Counted from the first letter of the stretch, positions 1 through 6,647 are shown. The stretch is DNA of 8,602 bases from JBEKEX01 sp050013615 (GCA_050013615.1 JBEKEX010000112.1:1-8602), one strand, 5' to 3'. Numbers and translations are program-made. The notes: generated from the sequence alone by a model not told the origin.

Positions 1-61
1 CGCGTTCCATCTCTTCCCACAATGCCTGGGAAATGGCCTCTCGCATGGTTATGTTTGCCAT
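1..61 (-). CDS. pdhB: Pyruvate dehydrogenase E1 component, beta subunit (N-terminal fragment, runs off the window)
   Basis: Only the first 20 codons are visible, reading MANITMREAISQALWEEMER. This is the usual N-terminus of the beta subunit of thiamine-dependent 2-oxoacid dehydrogenase E1, where a TxREAxxxAxxEEMxR pattern opens the pyrimidine-binding domain. The start codon at 61-59 is preceded by an AGGAGGGG Shine-Dalgarno in the 9-nt gap after the alpha-subunit stop, so the two genes are translated from one message. The beta subunit pairs with the alpha subunit into an alpha2beta2 E1 that decarboxylates pyruvate and passes the acetyl group to lipoyl-E2. The fragment cannot by itself distinguish pyruvate from acetoin or branched-chain 2-oxoacid substrates. 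The call leans on the adjacent alpha subunit. Confidence 0.85.
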   Translation of the reverse strand, partial: MANITMREAISQALWEEMER

Positions 62-70
62 TTTCCCCTC

Positions 71-1030
71 CTATTCTTCGACGTAAACATTCTCATACAA
101 AGCTTCAGGCGCCGGTTCGGGGCTGGATTCGGCAAAAGCGATGGCCTCTGTCACTTCCTCTTCCGCCAGCTTGGCCTGCTTTTCGAGTGCCGCCTCGGTG
201 GCTATTTTCTCTTTCACCAGCCAGCGGTGATAGACGCCGATGGGGTCTTCTTCTTCCCAGTGGTGGACTTCCGCTTGTTTGCGGTAACGCTCCGGGTCGC
301 CCATCGAATGTCCGCGATAGCGGTACGTCATGATTTCCAGGAATTGCGGTCCTCCGCCGGTGCGGATTTCTTCGATCATCTCTTTGGCTTTGTCATAGAC
401 GGTCATGACGTTCATTCCGTCGATCTGCCCGGCGGGCATACCGTAGCCGCAGGCCTTCTGTACGATCTCAGAAACGGCTGAAGCCCGTTCAGGAGACGTA
501 CCCATGCCATATAGATTATTTTCGCACACCCAGAGAATGGGTAATTTCCACACCTTGGAAAGATTGAGCGCTTCATGGAAAAAGCCGATGTTGGAAGCGC
601 CGTCCCCGAACATGCAGATGGTCACGCCATCCTTTTTCTGATACTGGTCGCCCAGCGCCAGGCCGGCAGCGATGGGCAAATGTGCGCCGACGATAGCATG
701 CCCACCCCAATAATTCTTCGTGACATCCGCCATATGCATGGAACCGCCCTTGCCTTTCGACACCCCCGTGGCTTTGCCAAGCAATTCTGCCATCACCAAT
801 TTGGCCGGGATGCCGCAACTGATGGCCACACCGTGGTCGCGGTAAGCGGTGATAACCCGGTCCTGCGGCTGGCGGGCGGCGATCAGACCGGTGCAAACGG
901 CCTCCTGCCCGATATACAGGTGCAAGAAACCGCCGATCTCGCCTTTTTGATAGAGTTCGGCAGCATTTTCCTCCACGCGGCGGATCACCACCATTTGATT
1001 ATAGAGTCTAAGATGTTCCTGTTTATCCAT
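71..1030 (-). CDS. pdhA: Pyruvate dehydrogenase E1 component, alpha subunit
   Basis: This 319-residue protein has the normal length for a bacterial E1 alpha. It binds thiamine diphosphate and, with E1 beta, carries out the oxidative decarboxylation of pyruvate in the cytoplasmic PDH complex. Visible landmarks in order: HLYIGQEA near residues 37-44, the YRDHG segment near 63-67, KGKGGSMHM near 92-100, and the ThDP/Mg motif starting GDG at 142-144 and closing with Asn-Asn at 171-172. The loop YRYRGHSMGDPERYR near 237-251 matches the region that carries phosphorylation sites in mitochondrial PDH. The start at 1030-1028 has an AGGAGGG site 7 nt upstream. The E1 beta gene follows after 9 nt. An acetoin dehydrogenase E1 alpha (AcoA) is the main alternative. 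The RYRGHSMGDP loop favours PDH, but E2 and E3 lie outside the window. Confidence 0.9.
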   Translation of the reverse strand: MDKQEHLRLYNQMVVIRRVEENAAELYQKGEIGGFLHLYIGQEAVCTGLIAARQPQDRVITAYRDHGVAISCGIPAKLVMAELLGKATGVSKGKGGSMHMADVTKNYWGGHAIVGAHLPIAAGLALGDQYQKKDGVTICMFGDGASNIGFFHEALNLSKVWKLPILWVCENNLYGMGTSPERASAVSEIVQKACGYGMPAGQIDGMNVMTVYDKAKEMIEEIRTGGGPQFLEIMTYRYRGHSMGDPERYRKQAEVHHWEEEDPIGVYHRWLVKEKIATEAALEKQAKLAEEEVTEAIAFAESSPEPAPEALYENVYVEE

Positions 1031-1075
1031 GTGAGAACCCTCCTACATTATAAAGACCTCATTGCCTTGGGAATA

Positions 1076-1120
1076 GTTGCCTCTTCAAGTATCCATAATC
1101 GAAAATTTCAAGAGGACAAC
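1076..1120 (-). other. Imperfect inverted repeat in the pdhA leader (possible mRNA hairpin)
   Basis: In the mRNA sense, the left arm GTTG-T-CCTCTT (1120-1110) pairs with AAGAGGCAAC (1085-1076). This gives ten base pairs with one bulged base around a loop of 24 nt. It lies inside the presumed 5' leader, between the extended -10 promoter near 1169-1177 and the ribosome binding site near 1038-1044. No U-tract follows, so it is not a classical terminator. It could be an RNA-stability or regulatory element, or a protein-binding site. No known riboswitch class was recognised. Confidence 0.35.
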
Positions 1121-1168
1121 GTATGTTTTATTAAAATTCACCCTCAAAGCAATAAAGTAGTGCAATAA

Positions 1169-1177
1169 ATTATACCA
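1169..1177 (-). promoter_or_regulatory. Extended -10 promoter for pdhA-pdhB
   Basis: On the minus strand the sequence reads TGG-TATAAT, a perfect extended -10 element (TGnTATAAT). The region around the expected -35 position is AT-rich but has no good TTGACA match, which is normal for extended -10 promoters. Transcription would start near 1162 and give a leader of about 130 nt before the pdhA start. The element lies just beyond the ppdK terminator, so pdhA-pdhB is expected to be an independent transcription unit. Confidence 0.55.
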
Positions 1178-1210
1178 GAATTATCTTATTACAATTGCAG
1201 AAAGCAATAC

Positions 1211-1243
1211 AAAAAAGGACGGCCGTTTAGGGTCGTCCTTTTT
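1211..1243 (-). terminator. Rho-independent terminator of ppdK
   Basis: The stem arms are 1217-1224 and 1231-1238, eight base pairs including one G-T wobble, with a 6-nt loop. The arms are flanked by six A on the left and five T on the right, so the minus-strand transcript ends in a U-run right after the stem. It starts 38 nt beyond the ppdK stop codon. The A/T flanks are symmetric, so it could also stop transcription in the other direction. Confidence 0.85.
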
Positions 1244-1281
1244 GCAAACAATGGATGTTAATCCAGCAGTCTACAAACAGA

Positions 1282-4050
1282 TTATTTGTCGGTGTTCTCT
1301 TTGCCGCTCGAATACTTGACGGCCGCATGGGCAGCTGCCAGGCGGGCAATAGGCACCCGGAAAGGCGAGCAGGACACGTAGTTGTTGCCGATCAAGTGGC
1401 AGAACTCTACGCTATCGGGGTCACCGCCGTGTTCACCGCAAATGCCCACTTCCAGTTCAGGGCGGGTCTTGCGGCCCTCTTCAATAGCCATCTTCATCAG
1501 GCGGCCAACACCGTCGCGGTCGATGGTCTGGAACGGATTCTTGGGTAAAATACCATCTTCCACATACTTGACCAGGAAGCCGCGTTCGGCATCATCACGG
1601 GAATAACCGAAGGTCATTTGGGTCAGGTCATTGGTACCGAAGGAGAAGAACTCGGCAATCGAAGCGATCTCTCCGGCAGTTACAGCCGCGCGCGGGATCT
1701 CGATCATCGTGCCGAATTTGTAATGGAAGCTGACTTTCTTCTCGTCCATCACCTTCTTGGCGATCTCGATCAGACGTGGCTGGATCCATTTGAGCTCATT
1801 GATATGGCCGGTGAGCGGGATCATCACTTCGGGCTTGGGTTCCTTGCCGGCCAGCTTGACGTTGGCGGCGGCTTCGAAGATGGCCCGCACCTGCATCTCG
1901 ACGATCTCAGGCATGACGATGCTCAAACGCACGCCGCGCAAGCCCATCATCGGGTTGGATTCGTGCATGGTGCGTACACTGGCCAGCATGGCTTCCTTCT
2001 CGGCCAGGCCCTTGGTCTCACCCTTCACACGCATGGTAATAACTTCCTCAAGTAATGACTCTTCCGAGGGCAGGAATTCATGCAGCGGTGGATCGATCAA
2101 ACGGATGATGACCGGGTAACCGCTCATCGCATCGAACAAACCTTCGAAGTCGCTGCGCTGGTAAGGCAGCAGTTCGTCCAAAGCCTTGACGCGTTCAGCA
2201 CTGGTCTTGGCCAGGATCATACGTTGTACGACTGGGAGGCGTTCCTGTTCGAAGAACATATGCTCGGTGCGGCACAAGCCGATGCCCATGGCGCCGAACG
2301 TGCGGGCGCGCCGTGCATCTTTCGGGTAATCAGCGTTGGCCCAAACTTGCAAACCGCGCGTCGGCCAACCCTTGGGGAACTTGCGGGTATTCGGGCGGGC
2401 GCAAATTTCGTCAGCCCAGTTCAACAAAGTGAGCAGGTCGGTCTGCTCTTCCAGATTCGGATCGCTCAGGGTCAGCTTACCCAAGTAAACGGCACCGGTA
2501 GTACCGTCCACCGAGATCCATTCGCTTTCCTTGACCACCACGCCGTTGCATTCCATTTGGCGCTTGTCCAGGTCGATCTTGATGGAAGAAGCACCCACCA
2601 CGCACGGCACACCAAACTGTCGGGCAACTACTGCGGCATGGCTGGTAGCGCCACCTTCGCTGGTGAGAATACCTTTCGCAGCCAGCATCCCATGCACGTC
2701 ATCCGGTTTGGTGAACGGGCGCACCATGATGACCGCCTGCTTTTCTTCCTTGCCCTTCTTCTCGGCAAGGTCAGCGTCGAAGTACACCTGGCCTACAGCC
2801 GCACCGGGCGAAGCATTCACACCGTTGGCATAAAGTTTTCCGGCAGCTTTGGCTTCCTTGATCGTATTGGGGTCATACTGGGGGTGCAGCAGCGTATCCA
2901 CCTGCTCCGGGGTCACGCGCAGAACTGCTTCATCTTTAGTGATCAAGCCATCGTTGGCCATGTCCACGGCGATCTTGATCGCCGATTGGGCAGTACGCTT
3001 ACCATTGCGGGTCTGCAGCATCCACAAATGGCCGTGTTCGATGGTGAACTCGACATCCTGCATGTCTTTGTAGTGCTTTTCCAGCTTGGCAGTGATGTCC
3101 ATGAATTCTTTGTAAGCTTCGGGCAGGTCCTTACCCATGGCCTCGATCTTGGTGGTATTGCGGATTCCGGCCACCACGTCTTCGCCTTGAGCGTTCAGCA
3201 AGTATTCACCGAACATCTTCTTCTCGCCGGTGGAGGGGTTGCGGGTGAACGCAACGCCGGTGCCTGAATCCCAGCCCATGTTGCCGAACACCATGGTGAC
3301 GATGTTGACGGCTGTGCCCAGATCATCCGGGATATTGGTGGCGCGTCGATAATCGATAGCGCGCTTGCCATTCCACGAATGGAACACAGCCTCAGTCGCC
3401 AGTTCCATCTGTTTGAATGGATCTTGCGGGAAATCGAAGCCTTTTTCTTTCTTGACCACAGCTTTGAATTTGCCGACCAATTCTTTCAAGTCCTCTGCTT
3501 TGAGGTCGGTATCCTGCTTGGCACCCTTGCTTTTCTTGAACTCGGCCAGCACCTCTTCGAATGCTTCGGACGGGATGCCCAGCACCACCGAGCCGAACAT
3601 CTGCACCAGGCGGCGGTAAGCATCGTAAACAAATCGGTCGTTGCTGGTCAATGCGATCATGCCCTGCGCCGTCTCGTCATTGAGGCCGATGTTGAGCACC
3701 GTGTCCATCATGCCGGGCATGGAGAACTTGGCGCCCGAGCGGCAGGAAACGAGCAAGGGGTTCTTGACATCGCCAAATTTTTTACCTGCCTTGGTTTCGA
3801 CTTTTTTCAATCCTTCCAGCATTTGGTCCCACATGCCCTCAGGGAACTTGTTGCCGCCTGCCAGATAAGCGTTGCAGGCTTCCGTGGTGACAGTGAAGAA
3901 AGGAGGCACCGGCAGGCCGATGCGGGTCATATCCGCCAGGCCGGCACCTTTACCACCTAGCAGCCCACGGACTTTTTCCCAGTCTCCACCCGCGTACTTT
4001 TCTACTGCTTCTACTTCATCGAATAAATACACCCATTTCTTTTGAGCCAT
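1282..4050 (-). CDS. ppdK: Pyruvate, phosphate dikinase
   Basis: This 922-residue protein (MAQKKWVYLF start) interconverts pyruvate + ATP + Pi and PEP + AMP + PPi in the cytoplasm. The three expected parts are present in order. The first is an N-terminal ATP-grasp nucleotide-binding domain, roughly 1-370, with GGKGAGLADM near 32-41. The second is the phosphohistidine swivel domain, roughly 410-515, with GGATSHAAVVAR; its catalytic His is about residue 471, with the Thr two residues before it. The third is a C-terminal PEP/pyruvate TIM barrel with LCRTEHMFF near 592-600, SFGTNDLTQMTF near 803-814 and the GICGEHGGDP loop carrying the catalytic Cys near 871. The swivel motif reads TSEGGATSHAAVVARQFG rather than the commoner TARGGMTSHAAVVARGMG, which suggests a distinct subclade. 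The start is set by GGAGGA just upstream. A terminator follows the gene. No PPDK regulatory protein is visible. Confidence 0.96.
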   Translation of the reverse strand: MAQKKWVYLFDEVEAVEKYAGGDWEKVRGLLGGKGAGLADMTRIGLPVPPFFTVTTEACNAYLAGGNKFPEGMWDQMLEGLKKVETKAGKKFGDVKNPLLVSCRSGAKFSMPGMMDTVLNIGLNDETAQGMIALTSNDRFVYDAYRRLVQMFGSVVLGIPSEAFEEVLAEFKKSKGAKQDTDLKAEDLKELVGKFKAVVKKEKGFDFPQDPFKQMELATEAVFHSWNGKRAIDYRRATNIPDDLGTAVNIVTMVFGNMGWDSGTGVAFTRNPSTGEKKMFGEYLLNAQGEDVVAGIRNTTKIEAMGKDLPEAYKEFMDITAKLEKHYKDMQDVEFTIEHGHLWMLQTRNGKRTAQSAIKIAVDMANDGLITKDEAVLRVTPEQVDTLLHPQYDPNTIKEAKAAGKLYANGVNASPGAAVGQVYFDADLAEKKGKEEKQAVIMVRPFTKPDDVHGMLAAKGILTSEGGATSHAAVVARQFGVPCVVGASSIKIDLDKRQMECNGVVVKESEWISVDGTTGAVYLGKLTLSDPNLEEQTDLLTLLNWADEICARPNTRKFPKGWPTRGLQVWANADYPKDARRARTFGAMGIGLCRTEHMFFEQERLPVVQRMILAKTSAERVKALDELLPYQRSDFEGLFDAMSGYPVIIRLIDPPLHEFLPSEESLLEEVITMRVKGETKGLAEKEAMLASVRTMHESNPMMGLRGVRLSIVMPEIVEMQVRAIFEAAANVKLAGKEPKPEVMIPLTGHINELKWIQPRLIEIAKKVMDEKKVSFHYKFGTMIEIPRAAVTAGEIASIAEFFSFGTNDLTQMTFGYSRDDAERGFLVKYVEDGILPKNPFQTIDRDGVGRLMKMAIEEGRKTRPELEVGICGEHGGDPDSVEFCHLIGNNYVSCSPFRVPIARLAAAHAAVKYSSGKENTDK

Positions 4051-4054
4051 ATTA

Positions 4055-4060
4055 TCCTCC
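4055..4060 (-). promoter_or_regulatory. Ribosome binding site that fixes the ppdK start
   Basis: GGAGGA lies 4 nt before the ATG at 4050-4048. A longer reading from the in-frame GTG at 4068-4066 would place this site inside the coding region and add six residues with no family match, so the ATG at 4050 is chosen. Confidence 0.8.
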
Positions 4061-4116
4061 GACAACACAAATGATAACCCTTCAGATGGGTTTGAATTAA
4101 TAGCGCGTAATTGTGA

Positions 4117-4125
4117 ATTTTACCA
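4117..4125 (-). promoter_or_regulatory. Possible extended -10 promoter for ppdK
   Basis: The minus strand reads TGG-TAAAAT, one mismatch from the extended -10 consensus and closely similar to the TGG-TATAAT element of pdhA. No convincing -35 is seen. Transcription would start near 4110, giving a leader of about 60 nt. I see no canonical terminator between the MFS gene and this point, so read-through from upstream is also possible. Confidence 0.35.
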
Positions 4126-4223
4126 CAAAGGCAAGATCATAACTCGAAGAATTGAGTAACATCTTCCCATGATGCATTACGGGTCACCATATAAAATAAT
4201 CATGTTCCGGAATTTAAAATGGG

Positions 4224-5489
4224 TTAGCTGACGGGGTTTTCCTCGACCGGTAACAAATCCGCCTGTGGTGTCTCCCGCATCAAAAAAGCGCCCATCAAAC
4301 CGGCAACAATCACCACAAGGCCTGAAAGCACGAATACATTGCGGACGCCCAGGACATCCCCCAACACACCAGCCAGCGCCATCGAGGTCACGCTGGCCAC
4401 ACTGATGGCGGTGTTAATGGCGCTGCCGGCGCGACCGCGCTTTTCATTGGGGACGTATTTTTGCATTAAGGTGGAAGCTGTAGCTTGCACAGGAGTCAGG
4501 CACAAGCCCAGGAAAAAGAGCGCAACATACACCAGCCAGATGCTATGCATGATACTAATCGCCCCAACGCAAACGCCCAGTCCAACCACGCCGCCAACGA
4601 TGATCCGGTTTGCTTTTAATCGCGACGCTATCGTGGAGACCAATCCGCCCCCCAGCACCATACCGATGACCTGGGCTGCATCCACAAAGCCAAGCATGGC
4701 TGTGGGAACTTTCAAGTCTTGCACCAGCAGCGGGATGAAAAGCACATTGATCGCCCCGATGCCAAGCATGGTGATCGCAAACGTGACCATCACCCCCACC
4801 AGCATCCTGCGGCTGAACACGAAGCGAACGCCCTCACCCAATTGAGAAAAGACCGCTTTCGCTCCCCCCTCTGACGGTTCTGCCGCCACCCTGGGGACGA
4901 TCATGCGGGCAATGAACAGCGCCGACACAAAGAAAGAGATCGAGTCCAGGCTGAACGCCGGCCAACCACTGCCCGCCGCACCCACCAAAAAGCCCGCCAG
5001 GGCCGATCCAACTACGCCCGTGATCACTTGTGTCGTCTGCGATAAGCCATTGGCAGCCAGTAATAATTCCTTGTCCATGATAAGCGGTATCAGTGCGCCT
5101 TTTGCCGGGAAAAAGAATGTGCCCACCGCGGCCTGTAAAAACCCCACTACGTAAAAGATCCATACGCCGGATGCATCGCGCACAAAGATCAGCGCAATGA
5201 TGAGTGCACCGCGCAAAATGTCGGAAACGATCATCAGCTTCTTCCGGTCCCAGCGGTCAACAAATACGCCGGCCAGCATGCCGAAGAGGAGCTGCGGCAA
5301 GGCCAACGCTATGGCGATACCCGCTAACGCCGCAGTCGAACCGGTTAGCTGATTAATGACGATCATCATCGCCAAAGTGGTCAGCCCATCACCAATTTGC
5401 GAAATGGTCTGGCCGATCCATAATTTTCGAAACTCGGGGTTGGCCAGTACTTCTTTAGCGCCGCGATTCGTTTCGACCGTTTCTGCCAT
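4224..5489 (-). CDS. MFS transporter, probable drug or small-molecule exporter
   Basis: This 421-residue, strongly hydrophobic protein has alternating segments consistent with about 12 transmembrane helices, so it should sit in the cytoplasmic membrane. The N-terminus NPEFRKLWIGQTISQIGDG near 17-35 is the typical opening of MFS_3/EntS-like exporters. The conserved MFS motif A between helices 2 and 3 is visible as GVFVDRWDRKK near 74-84. The charged stretch around residues 205-225 would be the central cytoplasmic loop between the two six-helix halves. The start is 3 nt after the stop of the upstream regulator gene, and its Shine-Dalgarno (GGAGAGGA) overlaps the regulator's last codons, indicating translational coupling. 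Pairing with a winged-helix repressor suggests ligand-induced efflux. The substrate cannot be read from sequence. Confidence 0.88.
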   Translation of the reverse strand: MAETVETNRGAKEVLANPEFRKLWIGQTISQIGDGLTTLAMMIVINQLTGSTAALAGIAIALALPQLLFGMLAGVFVDRWDRKKLMIVSDILRGALIIALIFVRDASGVWIFYVVGFLQAAVGTFFFPAKGALIPLIMDKELLLAANGLSQTTQVITGVVGSALAGFLVGAAGSGWPAFSLDSISFFVSALFIARMIVPRVAAEPSEGGAKAVFSQLGEGVRFVFSRRMLVGVMVTFAITMLGIGAINVLFIPLLVQDLKVPTAMLGFVDAAQVIGMVLGGGLVSTIASRLKANRIIVGGVVGLGVCVGAISIMHSIWLVYVALFFLGLCLTPVQATASTLMQKYVPNEKRGRAGSAINTAISVASVTSMALAGVLGDVLGVRNVFVLSGLVVIVAGLMGAFLMRETPQADLLPVEENPVS

Positions 5490-5492
5490 GGT

Positions 5493-6080
5493 TCATTCCT
5501 CTCCATCGAGCGGTTTATCTTCGACCGGGAACAGTGCCACGGTCAGGTTGTAGAGAGGACCACTGGATTTCCCAGGAACGGTTTCGAAAGGATGGATCAA
5601 CTCATGCAATTGTGTTTGCAACTTTTCAACTTCTTCTTTTGTGAGCATCAGCCGGCTGGTACTTATCGAGCTGCTATATTTCTTCTTGTCAGTGAGCAGT
5701 CCGGCGCGCAAACTGCGCCGCAGTTCCCCCAAAGTGGTTTTCAACGCAGTTACCAACAGATCTTCGACGGCCTGGGCTGTCTCTTTCGAGTTATTCAGAA
5801 GATTGAGCAGCTCAGAATCGACCGTGAACTCCCCGGCAATAGCTTGATAGTAGTGCTCCACGGTGCCGCGGTTTTGGCGCGTTTCCACCAGCTTGAGCAG
5901 TCCCAATTTTTCCAATGCCTCAACGTGATGATAAAGCCGGGTCGGCTTTTCATCCAACAAACGCGCCACCTGCCGGGTAGTCATGGGTTGATTGGAAAAT
6001 GCTTCGATCAAGCGCAGTCGCAAAGGATCGCTCAAAGCTTTTAATTCTTCCAGTGTTTTCAAGGAATATAATTTTTCCAT
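5493..6080 (-). CDS. ArsR-like winged-helix transcriptional regulator
   Basis: This is a 195-residue protein from the ATG at 6080-6078 (MEKLYSLKTL). The first 85 residues form a winged helix-turn-helix of the ArsR/HTH_20 type. They include LKALSDPLRLRLIEAF near 13-28, the HTH MTTRQVARLL near 33-42, the recognition helix TRLYHHVEALEKLGLL near 47-62, and a wing with ETRQNRGTVEHYY near 66-78. The remaining 110 residues are mostly helical and probably hold dimerisation and ligand binding. There is no cysteine anywhere in the protein, so classical ArsR/SmtB cysteine metal sensing is unlikely. It is co-transcribed with the MFS exporter 3 nt downstream and probably represses its own operon through the inverted repeat at 6101-6120. 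Alternative starts are ATG at 6095 (200 aa) and TTG at 6107 (204 aa). The latter overlaps the operator and lacks a ribosome site. Confidence 0.85.
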   Translation of the reverse strand: MEKLYSLKTLEELKALSDPLRLRLIEAFSNQPMTTRQVARLLDEKPTRLYHHVEALEKLGLLKLVETRQNRGTVEHYYQAIAGEFTVDSELLNLLNNSKETAQAVEDLLVTALKTTLGELRRSLRAGLLTDKKKYSSSISTSRLMLTKEEVEKLQTQLHELIHPFETVPGKSSGPLYNLTVALFPVEDKPLDGEE

Positions 6081-6085
6081 ATCGT

Positions 6086-6092
6086 TCACTTT
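6086..6092 (-). promoter_or_regulatory. Weak ribosome binding site supporting the regulator start at 6080
   Basis: AAAGTGA lies 5 nt before the ATG at 6080 and resembles the AGGTGA part of the anti-16S consensus. Neither upstream alternative (ATG 6095, TTG 6107) has any purine-rich site. The match is weak, so the start remains somewhat uncertain. Confidence 0.4.
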
Positions 6093-6100
6093 CATACTAT

Positions 6101-6120
6101 TATTCAATTATTATTGAATA
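6101..6120 (-). promoter_or_regulatory. Probable operator of the regulator-MFS operon
   Basis: This is a perfect inverted repeat with arms TATTCAAT (6101-6108) and ATTGAATA (6113-6120) around a 4-nt spacer. It touches the -10 element and covers the expected transcription start, the classic position for a repressor site. A dimeric winged-helix protein encoded immediately downstream is the obvious candidate binder. This is inference from position and symmetry. Confidence 0.65.
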
Positions 6121-6148
6121 TTCTACATATATTTAATAATATTGTCAA
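6120..6148 (-). promoter_or_regulatory. Sigma70-type promoter of the regulator-MFS operon
   Basis: The minus strand reads TTGACA (6148-6143), a 17-nt spacer, then TAGAAT (6125-6120). That is a perfect -35, optimal spacing and a five-of-six -10. Transcription should start near 6113, leaving a leader of about 30 nt before the ATG at 6080. The AT-rich spacer holds a degenerate second copy of the operator half-site pattern (TATTTAAT, 6130-6137). Confidence 0.8.
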
Positions 6149-6251
6149 GTCCCCTTCCCTACTTCTGCAAGACAAATCTGTAAACAGGTTGAAAGGTTCC
6201 AAAGCACCAAGTTAGGGCATAATGTAATTGCATATTTTATTGGAGGCATAA

Positions 6252-6647
6252 ATGAAAATTCTCGTCATCGATGACGATCCGGCTATGACAGAACTGCTTA
6301 AATTACTTCTGGAACCCACCCAGGCAGAACTGCTCACCTCGAATTCCGGCGAAGAGGGGATCAGGCTGGTCAAAGAGCAATCACCTGATATCGTGGTTCT
6401 CGATTTAATGATGCCCAAAGTAGATGGCTGGCAAGTATGCAAAGCCATTCGGGAGTTCAGCTCCATGCCTATTTTGGTGCTCTCCGCACTCGACAGCCCC
6501 GGTGTTGTAGCTACAGCGTTGGACGCCGGTGCAGACGATTACCTGATCAAACCCGTGCCCAGCGGCGTGTTGATCGCTCACATCAACAACCTGTTGAAAC
6601 GCAAACGGCCTGAGATGAGTGTCAGCAGCAAAGAAGCGGCAAAGTAA
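6252..6647 (+). CDS. Stand-alone response regulator receiver domain
   Basis: This 131-residue protein consists of a single CheY-like receiver domain with no output domain. The acidic pocket is visible as Asp7-Asp9 (VIDDDP), the phospho-acceptor is Asp51 (VVLDLMMPKVDGW), the switch Ser is Ser78 (VLSAL), and the conserved Lys is Lys100 (DDYLIKP). It ends in a short basic, then Ser/Ala-rich tail (LLKRKRPEMSVSSKEAAK). It should be cytoplasmic and act by protein-protein contact or as a phosphorelay intermediate. The receiver most resembles OmpR/PhoB-type domains by its DxMMPxxDG and AGADDYLxKP blocks. GGAGG sits 5 nt before the ATG. It diverges from the ArsR-like regulator gene. No histidine kinase is in the window, so its partner is unknown. 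A terminator follows 19 nt after the stop. Confidence 0.92.
   Translation: MKILVIDDDPAMTELLKLLLEPTQAELLTSNSGEEGIRLVKEQSPDIVVLDLMMPKVDGWQVCKAIREFSSMPILVLSALDSPGVVATALDAGADDYLIKPVPSGVLIAHINNLLKRKRPEMSVSSKEAAK

Noticed and set aside
1047..1052. TATAAT on the minus strand just before the pdhA ribosome site
   Set aside because: It lacks a usable -35 or TG extension, and a start from it would fall inside the Shine-Dalgarno sequence.
575..1168. A 197-codon open frame on the plus strand overlapping pdhA and its leader
   Set aside because: It is antisense to the conserved ThDP-binding region of pdhA, has no domain signature, and runs through the pdhA promoter region.
2080..3267. A 395-codon open frame on the plus strand inside ppdK
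   Set aside because: It lies fully antisense to a strongly conserved PPDK gene. Its translation shows no recognisable domain, and it is best explained by the codon usage of ppdK keeping the opposite strand free of stops.
4066..4068. Upstream in-frame GTG as the ppdK start
   Set aside because: It would bury the GGAGGA ribosome site inside the gene and has no ribosome site of its own.
4142..4157. Small hairpin ACTCGA/TTGAGT considered as a terminator for the MFS gene
   Set aside because: The stem is only 6 bp with a wobble, and no T-run follows on either strand.
4168..4204. Inverted repeat CATGAT/ATCATG between the MFS gene and ppdK
   Set aside because: The arms are 6 nt with a 25-nt spacer in AT-rich sequence, so chance is a sufficient explanation.
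6105..6107. TTG start for the ArsR-like regulator (204 aa)
   Set aside because: It lies within the operator arms, only about 6 nt after the predicted transcription start, with no Shine-Dalgarno.
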